Positions 1 through 12,700 of a stretch of DNA of 64,000 bases are shown here, piece after piece. Source of the stretch: Litoditis marina (lineage: Eukaryota > Nematoda > Chromadorea > Rhabditida > Rhabditidae). The notes under the pieces were generated by a model, which made no database searches, was not told the DNA's origin, and worked only from the letters and a program-made list of their open reading frames with translations. Location: positions 11,215,960 through 11,279,959 of the forward strand of contig OZ038437.1 of the NCBI GenBank assembly GCA_964036275.1, written 5' to 3'. The translations under genes and the position numbers were made by a program. Within the stretch, counting starts at the first letter, position 1. Every line of letters starts with the position of its first letter.

Positions 1-510
1 CATTTTATTACGAAAATATTAACAATCATGGATACACTCCCGAAAGAGACACAAATTGATTTTATGAAAACCCGGAATCGCTAAGAAAAACCGAAAACAC
101 GTTCTTTTTGAGATTTTGGGAAAGTGGCAAAGATATGTGATAAAAACACGTAACATGATGCTAACAACACGAATAAACTATGAACCTTTGAGGCATTTTA
201 AACAGAGTTAAGAAAAAATCGAAAGAGATACTGTATAGGTAGAGAGTAGAGAAAAGATGAGCAAGATATTGGGTGACAAACGAAGATACAAAAGAACGGC
301 GGATATCAAGAAACTCATAGAGAAGGAGAAAGAGAAAGAATGAAAAGGAAGAAAGAGGCAAGAAGGAGAGATAAAAGAGAGAGAGAGATGGCGAGAGATA
401 GAGTAGAGAGAGAAACAGAGGAAAATTAGGCGTCTCTCGGAAACTGTGCAATATAGTTGTCCATTCTCGCGCACTGAAACAAGTTGTTGTTCGGCATGAT
501 AACTAAGTTG

Positions 511-742
511 TGTAGTTCACACCATTCCTACTGAGACTCCTACAGTAACCTTACAAACTTTCCGAAGGCTGTTGTGAAGCTGAAAATGTTCATGGAAAAA
601 GCTCCCGTATATTCACTCTACCTGAGAGCGAGAAGGAGGTACGAAAATCCTCAACTCCTCAGATCAAAAGTAAGTGAGCAAAACGGCTTGGAAGTTTTGA
701 AATCCTACTGTAGGAGTGTCAGTAGGAATGGAAAAGACTATA
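511..742. mobile_element. MITE family A, copy 1
   Basis: About 232 bp with ~38-bp terminal inverted repeats containing CATTCCTACTGAGACTCCTA; ends in ACTATA. No coding capacity. Other copies are at 4110, 9182, 24418, 25336 and 59251. Confidence 0.75.
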
Positions 743-797
743 GCTTGATCTCGAAACCGGCCAAAACTCACGAAATGGACCTGTGACCAGATTTCGT

Positions 798-1005
798 AAA
801 CTCAAGTAGCCATGTAAGCTACTTGAGCAAATTTTCAATAGTAAAGGTCAGCCTTGGTTTTTGATAGTTTTCGGGTTATGCTTGTTTTTAACTATACCAT
901 TTGCTACTGCCAAAACAGGCAAAAAATCTGTTGAACCAAGGGAACCAGAAGTTAATAGATTCTGATTGAAAACTTGCTCATGTAACTTACATGGCTACTT
1001 GATCT
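798..1005. repeat. Foldback element, 40-bp arms
   Basis: Arms 798-838 and 965-1005 (CAAGTAGCCATGTAAG and complement) enclose a 125-bp loop. Confidence 0.65.
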
Positions 1006-1030
1006 TACAAAATACGGGCACAAAATGCAA

Positions 1031-1202
1031 CTGAGTACGCGCATGCTAGAAGATCCCGGCACCTTCATCCCATCCTGCGTCTCTCGCTCTGCCTTACTAT
1101 TTCTTGTCTCTTACATGCTGGCGGGATAAACCGAGAAATAGCGTGTTTGAGGAGACACAGGATGGGATGGAAATGCTGGAATCTTCTGGAATACGTATTC
1201 TG
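1031..1202. mobile_element. MITE family F, copy 1
   Basis: About 172 bp with long inverted repeats: CTGAGTACG.. CTAGAAGATCCCGGCACC and the reverse complement at the far end. GATGGGATGG sits in the inner arm. Confidence 0.72.
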
Positions 1203-1488
1203 GATAGAAACACAAACACAGTGGTTAAAGGTGGAGTTTGATCGGGTTGCTTTTTGGTCTAAATTCGTTAATCATAGTGAGTCTTTACGAAATTCGTCCG
1301 AAAAGCAACTAAAGTAAACAACAAACCGAGCGGAATACGGTCAAACACACTCTGTTCCGCTCCAAAATATTTTCGACGTAGTTGAAATTCGCGAAAGAAA
1401 ACAGTAAATGTAAGGTTGGAATGGGTACTGTATAAATCCTGGTAGAAATGCAGGGGACTATATCGAGAACAAAGATCAAAGAACGAAC

Positions 1489-4400
1489 CAGTCGGCGGAA
1501 GTGATCTCTGAGCACATCCTGTTCGTCCTTCAGACGCTGCAGTTCTCGTCTCTTCGAGTCCGCTTCGGAAATACTGCAAATACACTTAAAATATTAATAT
1601 ATGTAATAATAAACTTAATAATGAGATTAATAATAATGATAGCATGTTAGAATTATTAATAATGATTGCATGTTAGAATAATTACCCATGAAACGGAGAT
1701 TTTATCACACCCTATACTTGTTCTTAGAGAATTCTCAAAAGTTTGGTGAACGAGAAGCGAACTCACTTTCCTTCCTCCCCCAGCTCGAAGATAGCAGTCA
1801 ATTCCACACACTTTTGACTCTGAAAAAGTAGTTTTTTATTGCTGTGCAGTACTGAAACAGTGCATCTCAGAACAAGCGTCGTTGCAAAACAGTAAAATAC
1901 TGTTTATACAGCGTGGCTGTCATATACATATTGATTTTCCTTCTTGTCATGTGACGTCTCTTTGAGGCACACTCTATCTCTAGATTTGTTGCAATACAGT
2001 TTCGAACAAACGCGAATTTGTAATGAACAGCCAATGGTCTGAGTTATTATACAATGAGCGCGTAACATAGTAAGCAATACTCTACATTTTATTTTTTCTC
2101 CTAAATCCACAATCATGATTTGTAGAGCCACATATACCAATGGGGAGCGACATGTGTTCAATCGCGAATAAACTTTCTATTCTATTTTTTTTCCTATTCT
2201 TCTACTAAGTTATTTTGTTCACTTTTCACACCGTTTGAAACAGAGAGAAATTGATTAGATTTCAATGCTACATATTATATCTCTGAAAAACCGTCGCAAC
2301 TTAAAATACCGGACTCGCCAATTTTGCAACTTAAAATACCGGTGTCAGCCAGATGTCGCCCGAACTGTTTGCAATTCATAAGGAGATGCAGGCTAATTCG
2401 GCACCAGTACTTAAGCCTGCACCTTCTCCGGTATTTTAAAGGTGGTCTGACAGAAACCAAATCACATGCATTGCGCTTTACGGTTAACTTCGTCGCTCCA
2501 ATGAAAATGCGCCACAAAAACTAATTTGTTGATAATTTGTGGACCATTCAACCACAATACATCCGGGAATTCGAAAACTTCGTTATTTGGGCGCATTCGC
2601 GTTGAAGCGATTGACTTAACCGTGGAGCGCAAGACACGATATTCGGTTCCTGTGAGACCATCTTTAAGTTGCAAGCGTTTTTACAGCCGAACAACAATGG
2701 AATCAAACTATAAACACAGGGTAATCGGACAACGAACCCCCGTATGAGCTGGCCAATTCACTGGAGAACCAGGTCCTTCCCGATCCGAATCGCGAACCAG
2801 TCACTGGAGAACCGAACCGAACCGACCGAACCGACTTTTTAACCGACCGGTTCTCCAAAGAATGCTTCGAACCGAACCGGGATAGACTCATTTTACCTTG
2901 TCTACGACTTGCTTGTTTAACTCATGATCAATGTCGGTTCGGTTCGAAGCATTCACTGGAGAACTGGTCGGTTCAAAAGTCGGTTCGGTTCAGTTGGTTC
3001 GGTTTGGGAAGGACCCGGTTCTCCAGTGATTTCGCCGTATGAGCTTGCTTGGATAAACTCAGCCTATATAGTTTGAGTAGAATACTATATAATTTTGTTT
3101 GAACAACAATAACAAACAATATTCAGAGTTAGTGAATCAAAGTAAAATTAGTAAAAACAACATAACTTTCATTACAAAAATCACGTATTGGAAAATATTA
3201 GATCTATCTTAGTGTATAGGATTAGTCAAACCGTTGTGTACACCGTACCATCGATTTTGTATGGGACTAGGTTCGGCGAGAGGCCAGTTTGTCTGCGTAT
3301 CATTAATCTACACACTCTCTCAACTGCTGGCAGATAATCAACGACCGCTCGCCCCGCATCGCTCAATCAATCGAACCCTCTGCTGTTTTTATGGGGAAAA
3401 TGGCTCCTGCAGTCCTGCTTTGGAATGAGATAACTGAATTTATCAGAAACTTATACATTAAAACTGACCAATCGCACCATTCTGCGCATCAGCTGATGCA
3501 TTTCAGCCTGTAGAAGTTCGAAGTTTTCGGCGTGGCTGAGGGTACATATTTGTCCGATGAAAGAACGTCCGATGGCCATTTTGATAGTGTGTAGGTTGGT
3601 TCCTAAAAAGACTGTAGTCTGGTCGTTGAATACATCGTAATTCATAAATGATATCTAGAATACAAGGAATCAAAGTGCAAAGGCAACAGATAGTATAGGG
3701 TTTTTCAAACCGTCGTGGACACCGTACCATCGATTTTGTGAAGGCTGAGGTTTGGCGAGAGGCCAGCCAGTCTGCGTATCATTGATCTACACACTCTCTC
3801 AACCGCTGGCAAATAGTCAACGACCGCTCGCCCCGCGTCGCTCAATCAATTGAACCCTCGGCGGCTTTTATGGGTAAAACGGCGACTATAGAACGTACAA
3901 CCGCCATTTTAATGTGTTGGTTTTAGGTTGGTCCTTGAACACACCAAGACATATTTTAGGATGGGACCAAATTTTAGATGTAGTTTGAATTTGATGTACA
4001 CCATGAATTAGGAGTTTTAGCCGGAAATTACGCGATCACGCGATCAAACTACAAAGGCCGTGAGATAGACCAAGGTACACCACGTATGCATTGTTAAGAC
4101 AAAACACTATATAGTTCACACCATTCCTACTGAGACTCCTACAGTAACCTTACGAACTTTTCGGAGGCTGTTGTTATGCTGAAAACCTGATTTATCATAA
4201 ATCCTCTCGTACATTCATTGTACCTGAGGACGAGAATGGGGTGCGAAAATCCTCTACCTCTCCGATTAGAACTACGTGAGAAGGACGACTTAGAAACTTC
4301 AAAATCCCACTGTAGGAGTCTCAGTAGGAATGAAAAAGACTATACTGATGCTTAACATTCTTCGCAGGATAACACGTTCCCAAATGACTTGAAGGTTATG

Positions 4401-5944
4401 TTGAAGACATACACAAAAAACACATATTTTTAAAGATCAACAATAGATTATGTCTGTTTGGCTGATACTAGAAGACTGTACTAACCACAGTATGAGAAAG
4501 GTTGATGGAAGTACAAAAAACTTCATCATTTGAGAAGAACAAAAATAATGAATTAAATAGTATAAATGCACCAAAACCAAATAAAGAAAGGTTGTGAAGA
4601 AGAAGTAAATTCAAGGTAAGCAAATATTTCTCAGATTTGAACCAAAATAAAGCGATCGATCGTTCCATGCTGCATACCTGCATACCGCGTGCGCAGACGG
4701 TTAGTACTTTGGTGTGAACGTCAGACTACAAAAACAAGGCAAAAGTTACTGAACTTTCTATTCTCTTGATAAAAAAACCAAGTCTTGAAACTGGGCAACA
4801 TGAAAGAAAGTGCTCATAAAGTCTATTCTACTTAACACGTTATCATCATGCTAATTGCTTTACGTTTATGCGAAATTTTGCTTTTAATGCAAATTTCTTA
4901 AACTTCATCTATTTTCCATCATAACTACATCGCTGTTTTCATAATTTCATTTCACCGGAAACTACAAAACTGATGCGGATCAGTGTTAGAAAACCAACAA
5001 AATATGTAAATATGATTTTATTTATGATAATAATAATTTGCCTTTCTATTCATAATGTAAACAACAAACACGCAATCTAAAATAACAACATATTGTATTT
5101 TCTATTCCGTGCTAATTCGAATAAGAAAATACAAACAATCTAATTATAATATATCAACAAATACTATTCAGTTTTCATTAACTAGTAATCAGAATATCAT
5201 AATACACAATATAATTAATCTATATGATATCATATAGTCTGTTTCACGAACCAATAGCCCTCTACAGTAATATTATACAACTTTTAGGTGAATTTATCAT
5301 ATCTTGTAGGTGTTGTACATAGTTCAAACTTTGTGATTTCGTTTTCCACTTTGGGCACTACAGTCATACAGAACAGTGAATCTAAAATTCTGTTTGTTGA
5401 TTAGATAAATGCGTTTGAATTTTTGAAAGATTACTGTAGAAAGTCATCGATTGGTGAAACGAACTATACTTACATTTTAATTTTTCTTGAGTATAACCAT
5501 AACACTATTACAATAATGTACGGCTAGTCAAATACACAGTCACGTGAAACATGTTAAACACAGCAGAACTCAGAAACGTGCAATGACAAAGTGCACGATA
5601 CCTGATTAGAATGCTAACTTCACGTGACTATTCAATTTACTTCTAGTATAGTTTACTTTTCTCTTCTATGAATAATAAGAAACAACACAGCAAACAAAAA
5701 CATCAGTATTTATTACAATTTATCTTACTTTTCTATTTTTAGCAATCAGATAAAGAAATTATGAAATAGTATAATTATAATACTATAATACTTTCATATA
5801 TTTCATATTCCATGAATAATTAGAAAACACGTTTACAACCCCCATTAAGTAGATAATTAGCTGTGTAAAAAGGTCGTAAACGTTGTTTCGAGGCGATCGT
5901 AAATCTCTCGTTGGGCGAGTAACATTTGGCCTCCCATATAGATT
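1489..5944 (-). CDS. Unrecognised gene, partial, with coiled-coil region
   Basis: I do not recognise this gene. Five minus-strand exons can be read: 5944-5882, 4725-4678, 3654-3469, 1819-1767 and 1573-1489. The last four join in phase and give about 125 residues with no stop. They include SDVHTKVLTVCARGMQ, then an exon with FNDQTTVFLGTNLHTIK and LLQAEMHQLMRRM, then SQKCVELTAIFELGEEG, then a charged heptad-like stretch RRELQRLKDEQDVLRDHF that should form a coiled coil. Acceptors are TTTTTCAG, TTTGTAG, TTCTAG and TTTGCAG; donors are GTATGC, GTCAGT, GTGAGT and a weak GTTCGT. The 5944 exon (IYMGGQMLLAQREIYDRL) looks coding but ends in a phase that does not fit the next exon, so a small exon is missing or it belongs elsewhere. 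Neither gene end was found; the 3' end probably lies left of the window. The 3654 exon sits in a duplicated block (3228-3946). Confidence 0.5.
2418..2685. repeat. Imperfect 100-bp-arm palindrome
   Basis: 2418-2519 and 2583-2685 are imperfect inverted copies (TTGCGCTTTACGGTTAAC versus TTGCGCTCCACGGTTAAG). Short overlapping open frames here are by-products of the palindrome. Confidence 0.6.
2740..3045. mobile_element. Foldback element with GGTTCGGTTC arms and 11-bp flanking repeat
   Basis: Arms at about 2756-2886 and 2934-3030 are inverted copies rich in CGAACCGAACCG, starting and ending at CACTGGAGAACC. CCGTATGAGCT occurs on both sides (2740-2750 and 3035-3045), as expected for a target duplication. 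Confidence 0.65.
3228..3946. repeat. Direct duplication of a ~480-bp block
   Basis: 3228-3400 recurs at 3706-3880 (ACACCGTACCATCGATTTTG, CTACACACTCTCTCAAC). 3565-3640 recurs in decayed form at 3890-3946. The duplicated block includes part of an exon of the minus-strand gene. Confidence 0.65.
4110..4344. mobile_element. MITE family A, copy 2
   Basis: Same inverted-repeat ends (TATAGTTCACACCATTCC.. and ..AAAAAGACTATA), 235 bp. Confidence 0.75.
5233..5468. mobile_element. MITE family B, copy 1
   Basis: TATAGTCTGTTTCACGAACC start and ..ATTGGTGAAACGAACTATA end form an inverted repeat around CTCTACAGTAAT/ATTACTGTAGAAAG; 236 bp. Confidence 0.7.
5519..5650. mobile_element. MITE family C, copy 1
   Basis: About 130 bp. 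Inverted ends contain ACAGTCACGTGAA and TTCACGTGACTATTCAATT, with a conserved core AACACAGCAGAACTCAGAAA. CACGTG lies in both ends. Confidence 0.7.
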
Positions 5945-5954
5945 CTGGAAGAGA

Positions 5955-6538
5955 TATTTCTCTTTCTCTCTCTCTCCCTCCCTCTCTATCTCTCTCTTCC
6001 TCTTTCTCTCTCTTTTATTTATTTTGTCTATTTTTCTCTTTCTCTCTCTCTTTCATTATGTATCTTTATCTTAATAGGTAACATTTGCTTTCCCATGTAG
6101 ATTCGGTTTTCTGGAAGAGTTCTCTCCCTCCTTTCTCTCTCTTTCTCTCTCTCTCTCTCTCCCTCTCTCTCTCTCTTCTTTTTACCTATAAGTTATGTTA
6201 ATATACAAGAGTTTAATATCAGTTACCTAACATTTAAGCATTTTGCATACAGTTGCTGTATAGACACTAGCTTCTTTGATCTCTTTTTCCTCCTTTCCCT
6301 CTATTTTCTTCTTTTCTCTCTCCTTTTTTTAACAAATGAATACATGTATCACTCAATAATAAGTACATTCTGATTTTCCTAAATTGAAGCGTTAAAATGT
6401 TTGTATGATGTACTTCAACGTAAACGCACACTACATGTCTTTCTGATTTTGATTAATCTCCCTCTCCTTTTTCTCTCTTTCTCTCTGTCTCTCTCACTTT
6501 CTCCTTCTCTATGTGTATGTCTGTGTCCAACCACCTCC

Positions 6539-6583
<45 letters not shown>

Positions 6584-6591
6584 TCTCTCAT

Positions 6592-6653
<62 letters not shown>

Positions 6654-6665
6654 CTCTCTTTCCCT
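5955..6665. repeat. (CT)n-rich tracts
   Basis: Several CT microsatellite stretches (5960-6070, 6120-6175, 6540-6660). Open frames of Leu/Ser repeats in them are not genes. Confidence 0.85.
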
Positions 6666-6789
6666 CCCTCATTGAGCCCCTTCTATGCATTGTTTATATA
6701 CGTCTGCTACTTTCTCTTCCCCCCATACTGGTCCTCGCTTTTCTTTTCTTCCAACTAATTAGGTTCGCCCATCCCAGACGTTTCGAACG

Positions 6790-7275
6790 CGCTTTCCGTG
6801 TACTAAAAATAGAAATATTCTGGTAAATTTCTTATTTAAAGAGATTAAAATTGTAATATAAAGAGTTACAGTTGTGTATTAAGGTTGGTTCTTCAACTAT
6901 TGTTCAAGTTTTGAGGAAAACCATTTTAAGCAGTTAACTTTAGAACGCCCTTTCCATGTACTAAAAATAGAAACATTCGGGTAATCTTTAGAAAACCATA
7001 AAAAACATTCTCTCATTATTTTCATGAGCAAAAATAGAAAACTCATCATTTTCATAAACTTAAAACTAGAAATATTCGGGTAATCTTCGGAGACTCATTA
7101 ATTTTGCAATTATTGCAAATACATATGTTTGAATAATTAGCCAGTAATTCATTACCTAGTTTTACCTGCTCAAGAAGCGGACAATCTCACTTATTGAGCA
7201 GTGAACTTTGAACGGTAAACTTATTAAACGCCCTTCTCATGTAATAAAAATAGAAACATTCAATTTTTTTATTTA
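6790..7275. repeat. Four diverged repeats of a CATGTACTAAAAATAG unit
   Basis: Copies near 6795, 6955, 7060 and 7235 share TACTAAAAATAGAAACATTC; no arms or coding potential. Confidence 0.5.
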
Positions 7276-7521
7276 CTAAGAATAGATAACCTCAATATTT
7301 TTATATGCTTTCCTTCGCGGTCTTCGTAGTTTGATCCCGCTCCTTTCAGATCGAATGTCCTAAACTGTATAGTTTATAAAGATTAAACAAAAAAACTTGG
7401 TGCTTTTTATGATTTATATAGTGTAGTAGTATAGATCCAAGCTATCATTTCAACATTAAACCGACCAAGTTATGACATTTTTCCACGTTCCACGCAATAA
7501 TTCTCGTTTCAAATTGATGAT

Positions 7522-7718
7522 TATAGTGGGTGCCAAATTTATAAACTTTTGTCTCTCGTCGGAATCGCACTTGCGAGCAAAATGTTCGTAGCAGGGTGCT
7601 AACCACTGCGCTATTAATGCACATTACCGGCAAGCTTTGGAATCGAAGACATGTGTGCGTACACAGCGGAAAGTGAGATATACAGTACCCTCCCGCCTTT
7701 CCGTTGGCGACGACTATA
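7522..7718 (-). mobile_element. TATAGT-ended tRNA-like element, copy 1
   Basis: About 197 bp. Read on the minus strand it starts TATAGTCGTCGCCAACGG, carries TAGCGCAGTGGTTAGC (A box) and a diverged B box, and ends near GGCACCCACTATA. The ends form a short imperfect inverted repeat (TATAGT..GCCAA). Confidence 0.7.
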
Positions 7719-8361
7719 CTCCATAGATTACGCTATCGCCCTCCCCCTTTCGTTGTATACAACGGTGTTTGTAGTTTGCTCCCGTTGCTTTTAGTCAAAA
7801 TTCCTAAATTGTGACGTTTATCAAGATCAAACTACGAAAACTTGTTGCAGGAAAATTACCGATCTTTGACGTTTTTCCACGTAGTACGTAATGTTTTGCA
7901 AGTCAAAATGATGATTACCCCATGGATTACGCTATCTCCATTGCTCATCGTAGGTGTTAAATCGCCCTCCCTCTTTCGTTGTAATACTAGGCCGATACCC
8001 TGCGGCTAACCTCGCTTGACCGCTCCCTTTTTAACTAGAAGAAACTATTTAAAAAAAGATATATATAAAAGTTAAGTTTCCACATAGTTTCTCTCTTTCT
8101 CTCGTGTTTCAATGATTTTGGTACAATTTTCATGATCTTGAAGACTTGAACTAACCCACATAACTTTCTTTCTCATGTTTTTCTTCAAAATATTATTCAT
8201 AATCTTGCTCATCGCACCTTGTGAATTGTGACTTAGAAAATGCCATGAGAATTCCATTCCCTTTCGTTGTAATACCAGGCCGTTCTAACCCCCGGGCTAT
8301 GTGCAAGCCAGGCTTGACCGCCCATTTTGTTGAACTAAAAGAAACTATTCATAAACAAATA

Positions 8362-8597
8362 TATAGTTTGTTCCACCCACTTATAACCCTCTGCAGTAAT
8401 CTGCTCAAACTTCCAGGTGAAAGTTTGGTATATTGACGTTTTTGGATTTTCTCCAATTTTTCGTAGTGTCTTCTGCATGTTTACTACTACAAATTGTGAA
8501 AGTTCCGAACCAAGATAATGAATTAGTCTTTAGAAAACGCTACTCAAATACTTGACGGATTACTGTAGAAAGACATCGATTGGTGAAACAGAGTATA
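8362..8597. mobile_element. MITE family B, copy 2
   Basis: Same ends, 236 bp; starts TATAGTTTGTTCCACCCAC and ends GGTGAAACAGAGTATA. Confidence 0.7.
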
Positions 8598-8633
8598 TAA
8601 AGATTTTTTTAACCTGCTCTCATGAACTCTGAT

Positions 8634-8880
8634 GTTGTAGTTTGTTCCATTCCCACTGAGATCCATTGTCATCGTGCCAAGATTTTCGGCTGCCTACTTC
8701 TTATAGAAAAAATGAGTATTCCGGTATCATTTTTCTGTTTACCTGTTCTTATATAACTGAATAACCGCTGACAGAGACTTGATCTTGTTTGAAAAACTAC
8801 AAAGTGGTGAAAAACTGCATGGAATAATCATTGCCAAGCTGCCAAGTCTCAGTGGGATTGACCGGAACTATAGCCATATA
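8634..8880. mobile_element. Foldback element related to the TATAGT families
   Basis: Inverted repeats GTTCCATTCCCACTGAGA near 8645 and TCTCAGTGGGATTGACCGGA near 8855, ending GGAACTATA. Single copy here. Confidence 0.55.
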
Positions 8881-8914
8881 ATTTTGTTTGTCGTATTCTT
8901 CTTCTGAGTACTAT

Positions 8915-9110
8915 TATAGTCGTCGCCAACGGTAAGGCGGGAGGGTACTGTATATCTCACTTTCCGCTGTGTACGCCCAAATATCTTCGATTCCAAAGCT
9001 TCCCTGATATGTGCTCTAATAGAGCAGTGGTTAGCGCCTTGCTACCAAATTTTTGCTCGCAGGTTCGATGCCGGCAAGGGACGGAACTTTATAAATTTGG
9101 CACTCACTAT
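8915..9110 (+). mobile_element. TATAGT-ended tRNA-like element, copy 2
   Basis: Starts TATAGTCGTCGCCAACGG and ends GGCACTCACTAT. The A box AGCAGTGGTTAGC and B box GGTTCGATGCC are visible. Confidence 0.7.
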
Positions 9111-9181
9111 GGTGTTCTTATGGTCTTACTTTCTGAATTGTGAGTTAGAAAATACCATGATAGTCACTTTTTCTTCCGTTG

Positions 9182-9416
9182 TATAGTTCACATCATTCCT
9201 ACTGAGACTCCTACAGTAACCTTACAAACTTTCCGAAGGCTGTTGTGAAGCTTAAAATGTAGTTCATGGAAGAAGCTCTCGTATATTTACTCTACGTGAG
9301 AAGGAGAATGAGGTACGGAAATTCTCAACTTCTCCGATCAAAAGTAAGTGAGCAAAACTGCCTGGAAGTTTCGAAATCCTACTGTAGGAGTCTCAGTAGG
9401 AATGGAAAAGACTATA
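9182..9416. mobile_element. MITE family A, copy 3
   Basis: Complete copy, 235 bp, TATAGT and ACTATA ends, internally close to copy 1. Confidence 0.75.
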
Positions 9417-9780
9417 ATACCAAACGGTTCTAGCCCTCCGGCTATGTGCAAACCACGCTTGACCGCTTTCTTTATTCAAAAAGCAACCTTTCGTACTGAA
9501 ATACTAAAGTTTGTGTCACTTTGTGTCATTGTGTCACTAGGACGTTTTGTATGTTATATTTATATGATCGTGCTCAGAAAAGATGAACTCACAATCGTTT
9601 CGGCCCTGATTCAAGACGGTTTTTAAGTTTTTTCTCAGAGGTTCACGATTTTTTTTCATTTTTTGAGATTGAGATGAAAGGATTTTTGAGTTTTTCACTG
9701 AGCACATACATATAACTATATAATACAATACTTATGGAGAAATTAGGAATAATAATTATTATAAGGAATAATTATATTCA

Positions 9781-12700
9781 TCACGCCCGACTGCTTTCAC
9801 TATATCTTTTTCGAAAGCCGAAAAATTGACCAGACTGCTGCGCTAAGCTGGCTGGCGGAAGCCGGAGATCATTTCGCTTCAATCGTGAATCCAACCAGCT
9901 GTCATACTAAAACAATTATCGACAGATTCAGTTTTTGAAGCCCAAAATTTGTCTTCGCTCATGGGCAAAGTCAAGGTGTTTTTAGTTGCCTATGATAATC
10001 TTACATCAAAATTCACAAATTCAGCTAAAACAAATGAGTCGCGTTTTCTCTTTCGTGATAGTTTCATCGACAACTTCAAGTTGCTTGAATTGCAGTCAGT
10101 TTTGGTTATCTTATCAACTTGTTTGTGATATGGAGTCAATGTGAACACCTCTAACGGAAGTGGGCCATGCGTTGGCGTTTTTCGTTTAGCGTCGAAATTC
10201 AGAGGCGTAAATCTGTAAACATTTATTTGTTATCCATTCACAACTTTCGTCTTCTCGGTGTGTTTTATACTTATTAGTTAAGTTATTTCACCCTAAGTTG
10301 AGACGTGAATCCTGTTAAAGCACACTAATAAAGTGTATGTATTTTCACGTGAAACGTGAAAAATCACGTTTTCTAAGTTATTTCCACCCACTTTGCCCGT
10401 CGATGACGTATAAATATCTGTGACGACTGGTCACGTGTAACGTGAAATATTTTTTTTCACGTTTAACGTGAAAAAGCACGTTTTGAGAAAAAAAAACGTC
10501 ACGTTTTAACAGTTATTTCCAGCCGATCTGCCCTTTGACGACCTAATTTGCATAATCGAACAAGTGTCAGAAACGGCGAAAAGATACGCTGGCTGGCCTG
10601 GATTTATGGCTGCGTTTTGAAGAAATATTTGGCAATGCGCGACTCTCCTCTCTTTCTTTTTTCTCTGCACGTCTCTCTATCCTCTCCTCTCTCGTCTATC
10701 GCTCTCTCCGTCCTTCTACCTCTAACGCTCTAACTCTATCTCCCTTTTCTTTCCTCTCTCTCTCTCTCTCTCTCTCCATTATTTAGTATGTTCGAATTTG
10801 CTATTTCACAATTTTGGTGTGAATTTCGCAGCGTACGTGACTCACTACATATCAATATTGAATACATATAACTATTTTGTTAAGAACGTTGAATAAAACA
10901 CAAATACTTCATGTGAAATTCGTGTTTTAATGGTCGCTATATAATTTGTGCAGGTGTAAAAATCCTCCATATTAGTACAGAAAATAAAAAAACATTACAG
11001 TTTTCTTGAGTCAGAACACATTCATTTCTATAGTATATTGAATAAAACACAAATATCTTTTGTTAAATTGACCTCCTCTAAATTCCTGCTATATAATTTG
11101 TGCAGGTGTAAAAATCAATACCTCCGCCGCAGGCATTATTGTTATTCTTTGGCCGGAAAGTATTTGAATAGCGCATGTGCATCAATTAAAATCCGCCCGC
11201 AGCCTTACCGAACAATTATTATACTTGTTCACGTGTAAGGTGTAAAGTGCAAGGTCACGTTTTTCACGTGAGTTTTCCGAACAATTATTATACTTGTACC
11301 CGTGTGAAGTGCAAGTTCACGTTTTTCACGTACGACACGTGTAAAGTGTATGTATTTTCATGAAGTGGTAATTTACATTTTTTCTAGTTGTAGCTAAGCA
11401 TTTTCAACTAACAAATCGTTTCACTTCTTAGTAATCTGAAAATAACTAGGAACGGGTAATTTATGAACATTCACGTTTTGAATAACTGCTCGATTACTAC
11501 GTGAAAACGTGTAGATCTGTTCTCCAATTTATTTCTCTGTTTTATCATGAAAAGTACATTATATTTTTAGTATTTTTAGTATTTTTAGTTCCAATAGAAC
11601 ATTTCCATAGAATGGGCGCGCCGCTGGAGATTTCTAGCTTCAATTATAACCTCATTCAAACGAGAGCAGCTCAACCTTGTACTTTTCAACTCTCATACTC
11701 TCAATTCATATTCATTCTCCCCTCTCTCTCTCTCTTTCTTCCTCTCTCTCTTTCTCTCTCTTTCTTACCCTCTATCTCTCTCTCTATCTCTCTCTTCCTC
11801 TCTCCCTCTCCCTCTCTCTCTCTCTTTCTCCCTCTCCCTCCCCCCCTAAATTTCTCTTTCTGCCCATTTTCTCAAAGCCGACTCCATTTCCTCATTGATT
11901 TCGCTAGTCGCTAGTCTCTCGTCTGGGGTTCCTATCAAATTTCCCTCAAATCTACTCCACTACGACAGAAAATCGTAAAAACGTCATCATTCACGTGTCT
12001 TCACGTGAATGGTGACGATTACGTGAAACTGCTATTGATTTCTCATCATTATTGGGTTTCATACAATCGATCAGGTTTAACTCAAATTTCCCACAAATCT
12101 ACTACACTACTTCAGAATCGTAAAAACGTGACCATTCACGTGACTTCACGTGGATTTACGTGAAAAATTTCCGTAGAATCGTGAAACGTGACTGTTTACG
12201 TGGATTTACGTGAAATTGGTAAAGATTTTATTGTCAGTATTAGGTTGTCTACAACTGATTAGATTTTCATATGAGTTTTTATCCAAATTTTCCTCAAATC
12301 TACTCCACTACGACAGAAAATCGTAAAAACGTGATCATTTATCCATTCACGTGACCTAAAGTGGCTTCATGTAGGAAATTCCCCTCTAATCGTAAGTGAA
12401 GTTTACGTTTAATTGGTATTGACTTTTGAGCCACTATTAGGTTTTATACAAATGGTCATATCTTATTATTAGGTTTTATACGAGTTTTTCTCAAATCTAC
12501 TCAACTGCTCCAAAAATTGTGAAAACATGTATGTAAAAGTGAACTTTTTCCCCTATCTATGAAAAACCAATTGAAACAGAAAACCTTACTTTCTCTAGTA
12601 GACACACCTTTTTTATTCGTTTATTCAACCATTTTTATAATTTAAAGAAGGACGATTATGTGGTCCAATCGCAACGCTTCAGTCCTTTAAACCACAATAT

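Larger units (their letters stand above)
7975..9480. repeat. Three copies of a CTATGTGCAAGCC unit
   Basis: Copies at about 7975-8060, 8262-8345 and 9410-9480 share GGCTTGACCGC. They are interleaved with MITEs; no gene was recognised in the plus strand of this stretch. Confidence 0.5.

Noticed and set aside
6401..6826. 141-codon plus-strand open frame
   Set aside because: Translation of a CT microsatellite into Leu-Ser repeats; no splice or family evidence.
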